Below are positions 1 to 12,500 of a stretch of 64,000 nt of DNA, piece by piece. Source of the stretch: Strongyloides papillosus (lineage: Eukaryota; Nematoda; Chromadorea; Rhabditida; Strongyloididae). Position numbers and translations under genes: made by a program. Every line of letters begins with the position of its first letter. Position 1 is the stretch's first letter. The stretch lies in NCBI GenBank assembly GCA_005656395.1, contig SRSI01000068.1, forward strand, positions 1,054,001 to 1,118,000, in the 5' to 3' direction. The notes under the pieces are model-generated. The model was not told the origin of the DNA. It was given only the letters and a program-made list of their open reading frames with translations, and searched no databases.

Positions 1-753
1 AATTCATACTCTGCCATTGTATTAATACATCTTGGTATAAATTTTATCTAAATAATAATATTTATTTATTTGTGTGTATGAATGCTTACATCAAATTCAA
101 ATGCCAAGCTTATTTTCGTTAACATTCCTAATATTACGGAACACGCTGCAATATTTTTCCTATATTTACTGAGAAATCTAACCATTTTAGTATTTGATGC
201 TGTAATGCAATACCTTTCCCAACTTGCAGCAACTATAAGGAATGTCGTACTTGTCATAGCGATATGTGATACAGTAATCATTGGTATCATGTAAGCATAC
301 CAAGCTCTTAGAAGAAATACAGATTGAATATAATCAAGATATAGTGATAATGACATCAGTGGTATATAAGCCATACCAATTAATATATCAAATAACGCCA
401 ATAATAGAAGGTATAATACATATGAGTTCCTGTATTTTCTTCTGTAAAATAATTGTTTTTTAAAGATAAAACGGATATAAAACTTACTTTCTTGCTAACA
501 TAGTAAAGAGGAAGGCATTTTCAATAATACAAATAATAGCTAACGTTGTACCTGCTACGGTAACTAACCAGAATCTCTCCTCAACGTAGACAGGAGGATT
601 GAATGCACATTCATGAGGTGGATTGGAGTTAATTGAGTAATTATATCCTATTTCTATATTATTGTTAATAAATTCTTGATTATATAAATTTGCATTATTA
701 TTATTTTTGCTTATACTGCTATTCTCCCCTTCATTACCAATAAATTCATCCAT
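1..753 (-). CDS. Neuropeptide (FMRFamide-receptor-like) GPCR, N-terminal part, runs off window
   Basis: A rhodopsin-like seven-TM receptor, probably for a neuropeptide. Reading on the minus strand, exon 1 is 753-488, exon 2 is 441-90 and exon 3 starts at 47 and leaves the window; donors are GTAAGT and GTAAGC, acceptors TTACAG and TTTAG, and the frame is kept across both. The product starts with an Asn-rich, glycosylation-prone extracellular tail (about 60 residues), then TM1 (RFWLVTVAGTTLAIICIIEN), TM2 (NSYVLYLLLLALFDILIG), TM3 ending in the DRY-equivalent ERY (SWERYCIT), and TM4. The Asn in TM1, the Asp in TM2 and ERY are class A landmarks. The pattern recalls the large nematode frpr family, but the ligand cannot be inferred. 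TM5-TM7 lie outside the window. Confidence 0.8.
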
Positions 754-3452
754 ATTGAGATATATATATATATTTACAAATATAAACTATAAAGGACAAA
801 ATAATATAAGTTTTTTAGTATATCATTACTAGAATTCCAATAGACTATGAAACTATCTTTTGATGTAACTGTGTCTTTAAAGTACACAAGTAATTTGGTG
901 CTAATTTTAATTCGATTCAGAGGAGAATCTTTATAATATAAAGAAGAAAAAAAATTAAGGGGAAATAAATTATGTAATGAATTGTTTCGAATATATATAA
1001 AAATATATATATATTATAAATATGTATATAAAGGAGGAGAAAGAAAAAAATTATGTTTTTTTTGTTAAAGAAAATCAAATGATGGCATATAAATAATTAG
1101 GTGGAGTTTTAAAGTGTAAATTAAGAAACAAATTAGGTATTTATTTATTACAATAAATTTAGTTTAAGGTTAAATTGTTTATCCACAAAAATATTTATCC
1201 TTTAAATTATGATAAAACTGAAATATGGAAATAAAAAGTTCTGAAATAAAATATATTTATCTAATCTCCTTAAATAGATACTTTTTATCAATGGTTTGGC
1301 TAGGTTTTTTTTTCCTCCAATTTCGCTTGATGTAATTAACGTTAGAGAGAGTATAACAAAAGAAATATAAATGGTGGAATTGTTTATTTATCAATTATTT
1401 TATTTAGATATATTAAGAAAAAATTCTTTACTACGCATGTATATATGATATTATGCCTAGAAATTTCCTTATTTATTAAAAGGTAATAATGGAATGACAT
1501 GTAGTATTTTAAAATGATGGCATATTATTAGATTTTAAGAGGTTTATGTGAATATAAATAATATTATAATACATTAAGAGGTGATATTTTTTGAGGAACA
1601 TTTACATTAATATGTTTTGTTATAGGCAGCTATAAATTAGGAAGGCGTTTAGCAAGTAAATGCGATAAAGAAGATTTATGCGTAGAAAAAAATAGTAATT
1701 AACAATTGTCTATCGTAGTTCCTCATTCTATATATGTTTATGTCTTGTTTTTATAAAAAATATCTTTAAACTAATAATCTATTCTTGGATTATTTAATTT
1801 TAATTAATTTTGTAGTTAACTTTTCTTTGTAATCTTACAATCTTTCTAGGTAACTTAAATAAAAAAAATAATCTCATAAATAATTTTAAAATTTATTTTC
1901 TAAGAAAAGAAATTTTTTTCTATAATTGCTGAATTGATAAAAAAAGTGCACATGCTTCAAAAATAAAAAGTTAGAATGTCTAAAAAAATGTTAAAGAAAT
2001 AATTGTTGATTTTTAAACAATTTCGAACGGAAATATTTTGTAATCATTGGTAAATAAAAGAATTAACTTTAAAAATTTGTCTGTACGTCAATAAGGTGAA
2101 GGATAAAAGAAAAACGTTTTTGATATTTCATGTAGTTATAATGGCTTTAAAAAAGTATATTTAAAATTATTGAAATAATGACATACCCATAACTCAACAT
2201 TAAAAATTTTATAAAATAATTTTTTTTCTTTCTTAAATGATAAAGTTTGTTTGTTTAAAGACTATTAATAATAATATGGTTGAGTTTTTTTGTATAGAAG
2301 TACTTTGTTATGGCTTTCAATAATTTAAATAATAACATTTTAATTTTTTGTCATAAAGTTTACTAATTTGGCTAATAATTTGTGTATATATGAAAAAATA
2401 AGCTTATTTGGCACTAAAAGGTTTAATAGGTTATGTTATTTATCGTAATAATGTTTTTTAAATTTATAAGCCATTATAAAAGGTTATTTAATATAATAAA
2501 AGAAGTCTTACATTAAAAATATAAATATTTATTTACGAAAATATGACAAAAAAAGATTTCTAAAAATTAATATAAACCTATGAAAAAATAAGTAAAATAT
2601 AAAAGAAAACATATCTAAACATGTTTTTTCATTAAACACAAAAAAAGAAATCTAAATATTTAATCCGTCAATATTGTGTCCACCAGAATAAATTTATCCT
2701 AATAACCATCATTATGTTACACTTAGCTACTTCATTAAAATTTTGAAAGCAGATGTAACTTGTAAATCCTATGTATTTATCACAAAAATGATTAATGTAC
2801 ATGGATGATATCATAATGATGATAATATAAAAATGAAAATAAAAGTGAGGGAAAAAATTATATTTTTCTATTTAGAAGAACTCTTTCACAGGATAAGTAA
2901 TGCAATTTTTAAAATCATATTGAATAATAATTTTTTTTTCTCCCAAAATGTATTTATAAAATACATATATATTCTTTTTTAGATGTTGTTTAAAAAATTA
3001 TTCATTACTTGTAACAAATTTATTTTTAAAACATACTAAATAAATTTTTTAAAAATCTTATTTATTTTATCTTACTTTAATTTAGAAGTAATGTTTTAGG
3101 AAAAATCTACTTAGGATTTGTTAAGATTTTGTTTTTTTTTGAGAAGAATTAATCTCAACTACCCACCTGGTATTAATGATAAAACTAAATCTTTTTTTGT
3201 TTGTCATTTAAAAATTTTTGTATGTTATTATAAACTGTAATAATTATATGTACGAAAAGTTTTTTTTATATATCCTTGAAATTATATGTTGTATTTTGAA
3301 GAAGAAGAAAAAAGTATAGACCAAAAAATAAGGGGATAATTTCTGCTAAAATTATGCATTTGTTTTATAAATAGAATTAAATTTAAAAATAATGAGATAA
3401 CTATGAAAATATAAAATAGTGTTATTGTGAAGATATAAAAAAATTTATTAAA
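754..3452. other. AT-rich intergenic region, no gene seen
   Basis: About 2.7 kb of low-complexity A/T runs with stops in all frames. It contains the upstream region of the receptor at 1-753 and the 3' flank of the small gene at 3453-3911. I see no tRNA-like or coding structure. Confidence 0.6.
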
Positions 3453-3911
3453 TTAAAATGTTAAACTTAAAAAAAGTAAATCTATAATGAAAAGAAGCAA
3501 TACCCCGATAATAAGATCAATTTTCGAAAGCGATGACTTGGTTGTACTTTGAAATTTTGTAGCAATAATAAAATTGGAACCCGATTTTGATGATTGTGAT
3601 GTTCTTGAGGAGGCTGATGAAGTTGTTGTACTATAATAATAAATATAATCTATCAAAAATAAAAAAATTTACCATTGACAATAAGATTGTTTATCATCTA
3701 TCTTACCAAGAATTGATATACACGTATTATCATTGGATGAACCTCCACATAATGTATCACAGCAATTATTAAATGTTTTACAACTAACGTATCCTGCTTT
3801 AGATATACAACTTCTTGTAATTGTATCTTGTGATGATTTAACTAAAGTTGATTTCAATACTAATAGAATAACGATTGGTTGTAGAATAATATAAAATAAT
3901 TTTGTATACAT
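3453..3911 (-). CDS. Small Cys-rich secreted protein with predicted GPI anchor
   Basis: Two exons on the minus strand, 3911-3673 and 3630-3453, joined by a 42-nt GTAAAT...TTATAG intron that keeps the frame, give 138 residues. The order is an N-terminal hydrophobic signal sequence (about residues 5-24), a compact region with eight cysteines (about 34-80, including a CC pair), a Ser/Thr-rich linker, and a C-terminal hydrophobic tail (DLIIGVLLLFIIDLLFLSL) ending the protein. That layout is typical of a GPI-anchored surface protein. I do not recognise the Cys pattern as a named family; the tail could also be an ordinary single TM segment. Confidence 0.65.
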
Positions 3912-5010
3912 AAATTTATCACTTTTATCTCTATAAATAAATTATACTTACATCATTTGATTATTAGTGTATTTTTTTTACGAAATCTAAATATAGTATT
4001 AGAGGTTGTTTGTTCCTAGTATAAATAAATATAAATTAATGTTTTGAAGGATATATTATATTAAATATAAATGAAGAAGTTATTTATGAAAAGAGTTTAA
4101 AACACTTCTGTCTATAAAAGATATATACGTAATATAATATTACAACTTAGAAGAAAATGCCGAACTGTATAATAATTATAATAACAATAATAGTAATATA
4201 TATCATTGTATATCAAAGTACTGGAAAAATAGGTAGAAAAGTAATATATAAAGAAATGTAAAAAACAGAATTTGTATTTTAATAATAATTCAAACAAGGT
4301 CACCAGATATTTATAAAGGTAAAAGCTATAATGTTTTAGTTCAATAATTATATTTATTATTCCATATTATACTTTTCATTTTTTGATTAATAATAAAATA
4401 AGTCGTAAAATTTATAGATTTATATATAATATATTTAATTGCAAGAGGTAAAAAATTCAACATTACTCCTTCCCATTCATCAGTTCCTTTGCACGATATA
4501 TAGTCAAACAATAAAAAATGTTTTTTATAGCAATATTAGCATTGCGTAATACTATTATTTATTTGAAATAAAAATAATGTGTTGATTTCGAATTAGTGTA
4601 TGTTTGATTATTATTAAACGATGAAGAGAAAGGTTGAAGTAGGAGATACAAGAAATAAAAATTTTTTGATATTTAGAACCTGTTTCTAGATAAATTGTAT
4701 GCTACATAATGACAGCTAACTTTTAATTATTTCCTATATCTATCGTTTTCTTTCATATATTTAATGTTACTTCATTCTATTCACTTTCATTTTAGATAAA
4801 CTTTCTGCTTATTTTAAACAAAATTTTTGGAGAGTATATAGAAATTTTTGATCAAATGTTATTTACTTGCATATTAGCAGTTAGTTAAGAAATGATACAT
4901 CGTGTATGTATTTATATTATGTGATATGTTTTTCAAGGACAAATAACATGACATAATTAGATTTGTTTATGAAACAATTTTATTCAATTTACAAAAAAAA
5001 GTTTTTTATA
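3912..5010. other. AT-rich intergenic region, no gene seen
   Basis: About 1.1 kb between two minus-strand genes. Short hydrophobic ORFs here (for example on the minus strand near 4112-4303) are Tyr/Phe/Leu runs of the kind produced by A/T repeats and lack gene structure. Confidence 0.55.
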
Positions 5011-7687
5011 TCAGAAATCTACTTTTCTAACAGACTTTTTATTCTTGATGACACCAAATTTAGTTTTAACATGGTTTTCAAACAAAAAAACAATAGTCTC
5101 TGCAACAGTCAACAATGTTGCTCCAACATACAAACCGATGGTACCACCAATTTCAGCTAAAATTAAAAACAAATTATAACTCCTAACATTAGTAATACTT
5201 TCGCTCTTTATATGCGTAAAATATAATTTAACATGTAACAAATTAACTTTATCAAATTGTTGTCCAGAAGAGTAACTTTGTGCTGTTAATATATCTCTTT
5301 GTAGTCTAATCATCCAATCACCCCTCATAAAAGGGTATCTTTTCAATGATTGGATATTTGTTGAAAAATTTGAGAAACACTCCATTGAGTTATTTAAATA
5401 CTCTATCTCAATGTTATTATTTATCATTGATACATTCATATAAAATTCATCTCTATCCTTAATAAATGAATCTATCCTCTCTACTACGTCATAAATATTT
5501 TTTGGTATTTTACTTTGAAGTATCTTTCTACATTTCAACAGTTCAAAAATTATTCCTAACTCTTTACCGTCGTCTCTAAAAATAAATATGAAGTTTGAAA
5601 AATAATTATAATATTAGTAAATACCTATAATCATTTCGGAATTTTCTAATATCAATGTTATAATTTTTATAATTAAATATCTCAGCTCCATTTTTACCGG
5701 TTGCTTTTTGTATGATATTTGTTAAGTTTTTTATTATCACAAAATAGTCTTCTGCAATATTTGCTTTTGATAGAACTTCAGCAACATTTCTTCCGGCTTC
5801 AAAAGGATGGAGGTATTTTTTAAAGGTATCGTGACATTTTAGTGATATTGTTGTGGTTGTTGAGTCTTCAGTATCGTTTTCTTTCCAATTTTCAATACAT
5901 GCTTTTGTGTTGGTAATTAAATTTTCAACGTGCATAGAAACTAATTTTTTCTCATGCATTGTCATTGATTTTAATCCAAATACCTTTTCTGGATCATTTA
6001 TAGTTTTTGAAAGTAAATTTAATTCAACTGAAATTTTATCTATTATATCAGGACCAAATGTGGTATTCATTGAACCTAAAGAATCATCATCTTCAAGGTG
6101 GAAAAATTTCAACAACCAAACAATATTTGGTTTAAAAACATAATTATAATAAATAATATAATGCTTCCATATTCTTTCATTGCTATTTATCTCTCTCAAT
6201 AACGTTGATAGAACATTTGGGTCTAAGACACTATCGCAATATGGAGTATCTATTATATCAACGGCTTTGATAATATTCAAATTTTTAAAATTATTCAAAA
6301 TTTTATTAATAGTAGAAATAAACACCTGGGCTTCTGTTGCCAATTTCTGTATTGATTTAATAATTGGTATTCTTTTTTTCGGCATCAATTCAATGGCTTT
6401 AAAAAATTTTTCAATTCTCCTTTCTTTTTCATCCTCCCAATTGACAGGTAGTAAACTTGATAACTCACCTACATCCAATTCATTTCCAAAAACAATTGTA
6501 TTATACCTAATATCATCACAATCCTCAGGACACATATTGTTAATATCATTTTTAATATCTTCATCCTCAACAAATACCCTTACACATTCATATTCCTCAT
6601 CCAATTTACATGGCTCACGTGTACTATTAAGACTATTTTTTATACTTTTATAGTTTAATTCACTAAAAACTTCTTTGTTTATAGGTGAAATAGAAGGTAT
6701 ACAATCACATGTTTTTTCTATTCTTCGACTTTTTTCATGCCATTGGCAAGCTTGTTTACTATATTCCCCATCTATATCTAATAAAATTTTACCACATTCA
6801 GTGGGGTGACGGTGTAATTTTCTGATGTCATTTATAGGTATAGTAACCAATTTACCACCCTCCAAATGGAAACCGTCATCATATAATCGTGTATTTGAAT
6901 AGTTTCTATCGTATATACTTAGAATGACACCAGAGTCTGGTACCATCCCAGGGATGATGTCATATGTTTCCAAATTTAATAGTAATGATAATGTTGATTC
7001 CGGACCTGGTCGTGTTACTGTTATATTAGGTGATATGGCAAAACAAACACCATTAGGTGTTAAATGGATACTAATATTATCAATGCATTGTTTTTTCCTA
7101 CCATATTGACAATTAACTATGAAGTCATCCACTGTCTGATGTGAATTTTGGTAAATTTCTAAAAAATTACTCTCAACAACACTTTTTATCTCATTCATAA
7201 TATTTGATATATTCCTCCTATCAGTGTCACTCTCTATACCATCATCATCATCAGCGAAAATCTCAGACATCAATGAAAGCAACTTCGGATTATATGAAGC
7301 AACTTTTGAAGCTTTTAATTGCATTTTATTACACAAAACAATTGTTGGAAAAGGAATTGATGAGAGTGTCTCAAAAGATCTTTTTGTAGTTAGGGGATTT
7401 TTAAATAGATAATAGGAAATTCTTTCAACAACTTGATAAATTGTTAATGTTAATGCCATGAAGAGGAATAACGCCCACATAACTCTAAACCACGTTCTAT
7501 ATCTTGAATGTAGGTAACGAAAACCGAGCATTTTCGTATCATCAGCAAATTGATCAATGAAATTCCTAGTCGTTTTGGCGTAATGTCTTTCACAAAAGCT
7601 TAACTTTGTACTAGTTGAGATATCAGATATTTTGGATGTTGTCATGGTTGTTGTTGGTAGAAAATGGTTATCCACTCTTGTACCCAT
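5011..7687 (-). CDS. DEG/ENaC-family sodium channel subunit
   Basis: Amiloride-sensitive channel superfamily member (degenerin/ENaC/ASIC), a trimeric cation channel of the plasma membrane. Exon 1 is 7687-5625 and exon 2 is 5575-5011 (intron GTATTT...TTTTAG, phase 2), giving 875 residues. TM1 lies at about 66-86, followed by the family motif FPTIVLCN, a Cys-rich extracellular domain (GVCFAISPN, CDCIPSISP, CPEDCDD), and near the C-terminus the pre-TM2/TM2 signature AEIGGTIGLYVGATLLTVAE. The protein is longer than most family members because the extracellular region carries a charged, helical-looking stretch before TM2. The His-Gly gating motif before TM1 reads LG rather than HG, and the selectivity position normally G-x-S reads GAT. 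The specific ortholog (asic, del, acd, egas) cannot be assigned by eye. Confidence 0.9.
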
Positions 7688-9133
7688 TTTTTCTACTATC
7701 TTATTATTTCTTAGTCTTATTTATTTTAATAGTTTATTTAAAGATAAAAAAGAATAAATGAAATATAGAATTTATAAAAAACACTTCACAGCATAGAATA
7801 CACAATTTACAAAAAAAAATGAATTAATTTAAAATGAATACTTTCTTAAATATAAAAGTTTCTTTTGTATTACCATATTCGCTTTCCTGCTTATCAAATA
7901 ATTTCCTGTACTTTTTTCTTTTAAATTATTAAAACTATCTCGATATTAATTTGCATATTAAACTATAGTAATTATTCAATTTTTTTTATACTTTTTACAA
8001 ACTTTTAACCATTACACGCCTTCTGAAACATATTTCATTAATTTTAATGGTTTAAAAGACATTATAATATTAAATATGGTATTATATTTTTTTTTAAATT
8101 GTAGTCTTTCAATATAGTATTATCTAATATCTGATATTGTAAAATGATTCCTGAAGGAAGCATAATCTGAGTGATATTATATTTGTTTAATAAATTTTGC
8201 TAAAATTAATGCTTATCAAATTTCTCCATCCTTTTTTTGTATTATATGACCGATGGACCATTAAAAAAAATTTTTTTTATTAATGAAGATTAGATTTTTT
8301 TTAAAATTTTTATTTTTCATTTGACACTTTTCGTCTATCTTTTTTAGATACATTTAAAAATATGAAAATTAAAAATCTTGTGAAAGATAAAAAAGTATAG
8401 AAATATTTAAATTGTAGATACAAAATGAGGAGGTGTGTATTTTTGTTGATAAAATGAAAAGATTTTTTAAAACGCCATGGCTAGGAAAAAAAACAACAAC
8501 TTCTTAGTAAATTTGCAAAAAGTTTATGTATCTATTTATTCATGCGTTATCCAGATAGATATGAAAGAGTAATTAGATATTTAATACTCATTAATGACTA
8601 ATCGGCCTAATTGCTAATAACATCGTACATAATGTGCTTTATTAGCAAAAGTTCATAGAAAATTTTTGTTGTCAATCCTTTATTATAAAGTTTGACATTA
8701 AATAAAAATTTTTTTTTTCTAGGATTGCCATTTTTCTCCACATAGTGGGTGTAATAATTTAATATTTTGTAGTTTATATATATCCTAAAAAGTTAATTAG
8801 GATATACATATACAATATGCATGTATATATATATAACTTTTAATTAATTTTCATTTATAATTTTGTATTAATGAAAACGAGACCACTATGATAATCGTTG
8901 TATTAATACTTTAATAATTAAAAATATGGTGGAGTGAATTTGACAATGGTGAAAAATTTTCCTAATGTAAAAACTATTTTAGAAATTAATTTTTAGCTAC
9001 TACACTTTTTCACATATATATACCAAAAAAATAAGATAACGTGTTAATTATTTCTAACTTTCATTATTCATGTTTTATATTAGCTTAAATTTTAATAAAT
9101 TCATGTTTTTAAATTTTAGATATTATTTTGGAA
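7688..9133. other. Divergent intergenic/promoter region
   Basis: About 1.4 kb between the divergently transcribed channel gene (-) and the Ly6-like gene (+). It is A/T-rich. It holds a perfect 10-bp hairpin at 8779-8806 (loop 8 nt) and a trans-splice-like TTTTAG acceptor ending at 9119, 14 nt upstream of the next ATG. Confidence 0.5.
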
Positions 9134-9514
9134 ATGAAAATTTTATATCTTTTTTTGGCAGTTTCTTTAACTTTTTCATTTACCAACGGTAAAGAAATTG
9201 AATGTCAAAGGTTTTGTAAATACCTATCAGGTGATTTGGAATTTGTTCAAAGTTACTGTTTGTCAGAGGTTGACTACGAAGATAATGTATGTTTGTCAAC
9301 AGAGGAACTTGGTTGTTCAATTGCCAAAATGAATTTTGATGGTACTTTAATATTGGCTGGTGGTTGTCCAACACCTGAATTTATCACCCAAACAGGAATC
9401 AAAAAAAATGATTGTGGTTATTTCGAGACATTTTTAAATGAGGATGAAATTCAGTTATCTTCAAAGATATGCAGATGCCATGAAGGCTTATGTAATAATG
9501 AAACAGCTTTTTAA
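9134..9514 (+). CDS. Secreted Ly6/uPAR-like (three-finger) protein
   Basis: A single-exon gene of 126 residues. I start at the ATG at 9134, just after a TTTTAG trans-splice-like acceptor. A signal peptide (MKILYLFLAVSLTFSFTNG) is followed by ten cysteines ending in the pattern C-R-C-x4-L-C-N-N, which resembles the C-terminal CN signature of Ly6/uPAR domains. There is no C-terminal hydrophobic segment, so it is probably secreted rather than GPI-anchored. Nematode relatives act in neuronal modulation or as secreted effectors, but the role here is unknown. The family call rests on the Cys pattern alone. Confidence 0.65.
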   Translation: MKILYLFLAVSLTFSFTNGKEIECQRFCKYLSGDLEFVQSYCLSEVDYEDNVCLSTEELGCSIAKMNFDGTLILAGGCPTPEFITQTGIKKNDCGYFETFLNEDEIQLSSKICRCHEGLCNNETAF

Positions 9515-12500
9515 CATATTTTTCTCGACAATATTAAGAGAATATATTTCTCTATATCTTATCTATATATCTATATGCATACAAAGTCAATGTCTTCAAC
9601 CATGTAACTTAAAAAAAACTCACTAAAATAATAATATTTGAAGAAAAAAAAACAATATGTATATATTTTAAGGACAATCACTTTTCCACCACTACTTATA
9701 TACTCAAAACAAATTCATAAATGTATTACAGCCTATTTTGGTAATTTTTTTTATTACTTTCTCCATGTATAAACATTAGATAAAATTATTCTTTATTTAC
9801 CGAATCATATATAATTAATCTTTTATTATTATTACTAAATTATTAATTAGAATACTGGTATTATCTTAAAAAATAACAACCATTTTTCATTCTTTACGTC
9901 ATTGAGAAAAATTAATAACATTTAAAAAATAAGTCGTTTTGGAGGTAGACAAAAGTGAAGAAAAAAGTTTTTATACTTGATAGAAAACATACTCATTATA
10001 TAAACTATAGTGCCTTTAAAATAAGTGCTTATTGATTGTGATATGTGTGTTAACATTTTCCTTGAATATTAATCTTTTTTATCAAAAATGACAAATAATA
10101 TATGGAATTTATTATTATAAAAAACTAATTGTAATTTTATTGAAAAATAAGGTGAGAGAATGAATTATTAAAGGTGAATATAACCTCGGGAGGAATGAAT
10201 TCAAAATGATCTTAAATCGTTTCTCACCCTTTAATACATGATGAAAATGAAAAGAAATAACATTATGAAAGGTAGAACAAAGTAAAATACGTGATTTTTG
10301 GTTATTTTTATAAATTTAATTTTATTATAGACTATTATAAAATTGAATTTAACAATATGATAAGAAGATAAAAGAAAATTAAAGCAGTTTATTTATTTTA
10401 AGGAGAGATGTTTATGTTCCTTCTTGCAATATATTATTCTTATCACTAGTAGAGCGACACTCTCATCGGTTTTATGTGTTGATTATTCTTTGGTGTTTAC
10501 TATCAGCATAAATTTGATCTAAATGTTCTTTGTCAGTATTTTGTTGTTTTTTTAGTCTTACCTAATTAAGTTGCCTATTTAAACTCCGGAAAAAAGATTA
10601 TTATTATTTTTGCAAATATAAACATTTGTTTTTACTAAATATGATGCAATTTTTTTATGATATCTAAATATATTCAGAAATAATATATTTCCTTAGAAGT
10701 TTTTGAATAATCAAATTACACTTTATCACTTAAAAATATAATTTTGAATCTTATATGAAATGTTATTATACTAAAAATAAACATTTTTTTAAATTTTTAT
10801 ATTTTTACCATGATAATTTAAGCTTCTTTAGATAGTTATCCAGCTCCATTTTTATTACTGATAATATATAAGTTTGAATGCATTTTAAGGTAATCTTCCA
10901 TAAATAATATAACGTTTTTTATTTTTTCTATAATACAAAATCAATACTTCCTTTTTTTGTTATGAATCTACGTATGAGAAGTATTTATATTTAAATACTA
11001 TTCATTTATTATGTCATCAGCCTTAAGGACAATATGTTATATTACATTGTAATTATCAATTTAAGTCAATTCTTCTGTTTGTGTAATTCTTAAAAACACC
11101 CCTTGTAGTACAAATATATCACGAGAATTTGTTATTGATAGTTATTTACTTAGTTTTTTTTTATTTAATTGATCTTACTATTTAACAAAATGCCATCTTA
11201 ATTAAGATTTCCTAGTTTAAATTCTAATTTTTTCAAATTTGTCTCATACATACTTCTACACCGATATAAAGTACGATCTTTATAAATGCCACGTTATTTA
11301 GAATTCTACGCAACAGATGTTTTATGATTTTAAAGCTGCAAGCATACCAATTCTACTAATCTTTACCTATTTTTTGTATTTATTTCCCTATTGTTTAAAT
11401 TCTTAGAACAATTAAATAATCAAAAATTGTCTTATGCATTACTTTAATTAGATATATCTATTTCCTTAAAAATTTGTTCTATAATTCTATTCTAAAGATA
11501 AATGCTTAATACACTTATTTAATTTGTCAAAATAATTGAAAAATTTCATAAATTCACGAACATTAAAAGTGCAATGAAAAATGTATCAAAAATGATTAAT
11601 CTCTATTCTTATATAATGACACAAGCATAATTTTTATCATCAGTTGTAAACATAATAATTATTTTAATATTAAAATTAATGTTCATTATTATTAATATCC
11701 TGTTAAATCTTTAGTTTTTGAGGGAATTTAATAAAAATATGCCGTCGAGTGTATAAAATTGGCGTAATATCTGTTTTCTGTTATCTTTGACTGAGTGTTT
11801 TATTTAATTTTAGTGATGCGAACTGTAATAAAGCAAATTCTTTAAATTGATTATTATTTATCTATTATTTTTAATCTATTTGTTTTATATTTTTTCATTC
11901 ATGTTTAATTCATTACATATTAAATAAACATTCTAAGGATATCATTACTGTTAGAACTTTTCAACTACTTCCTGTGTAAACTATTTTTACAAAATACATT
12001 TAAAAATAATAAATCTTTTATAGAATATTAAGTAATGATAGAACAATTTTCTTATCACTATTAATTTATAACAATATTGGTTAGTTTATCAGTAGTGATA
12101 TATTACATAAAAAAATAATTTTATATATTTATTATTTAAAAATAAGTAAACACTCAATAAAAATGTTAAATATAAGAAGAGCTATTAAAGTAACTACTAG
12201 ATATGCAAACAATTTAAGTTTTTATTTTGGAAAACAAAATTTTTTATAGCAAAAAAATTTCATATCATATATATTAAATTTGACTGTATTATTTTTTATT
12301 CAATAATATTGTATAATTTTCCTGACGCATTTATTAGTTATACTCTAACTTCTACATTATTTTTTTTGATAAGCTCTTGGCATTACTTATAATTAAGATA
12401 AATAATCACCATTATACAATTTCTAATTCGTTATCTTTTTTTATATAAATATTTTTTATACTATTGGTAAAAAAATAGGTCGTAAGTAAATTGATAATAT

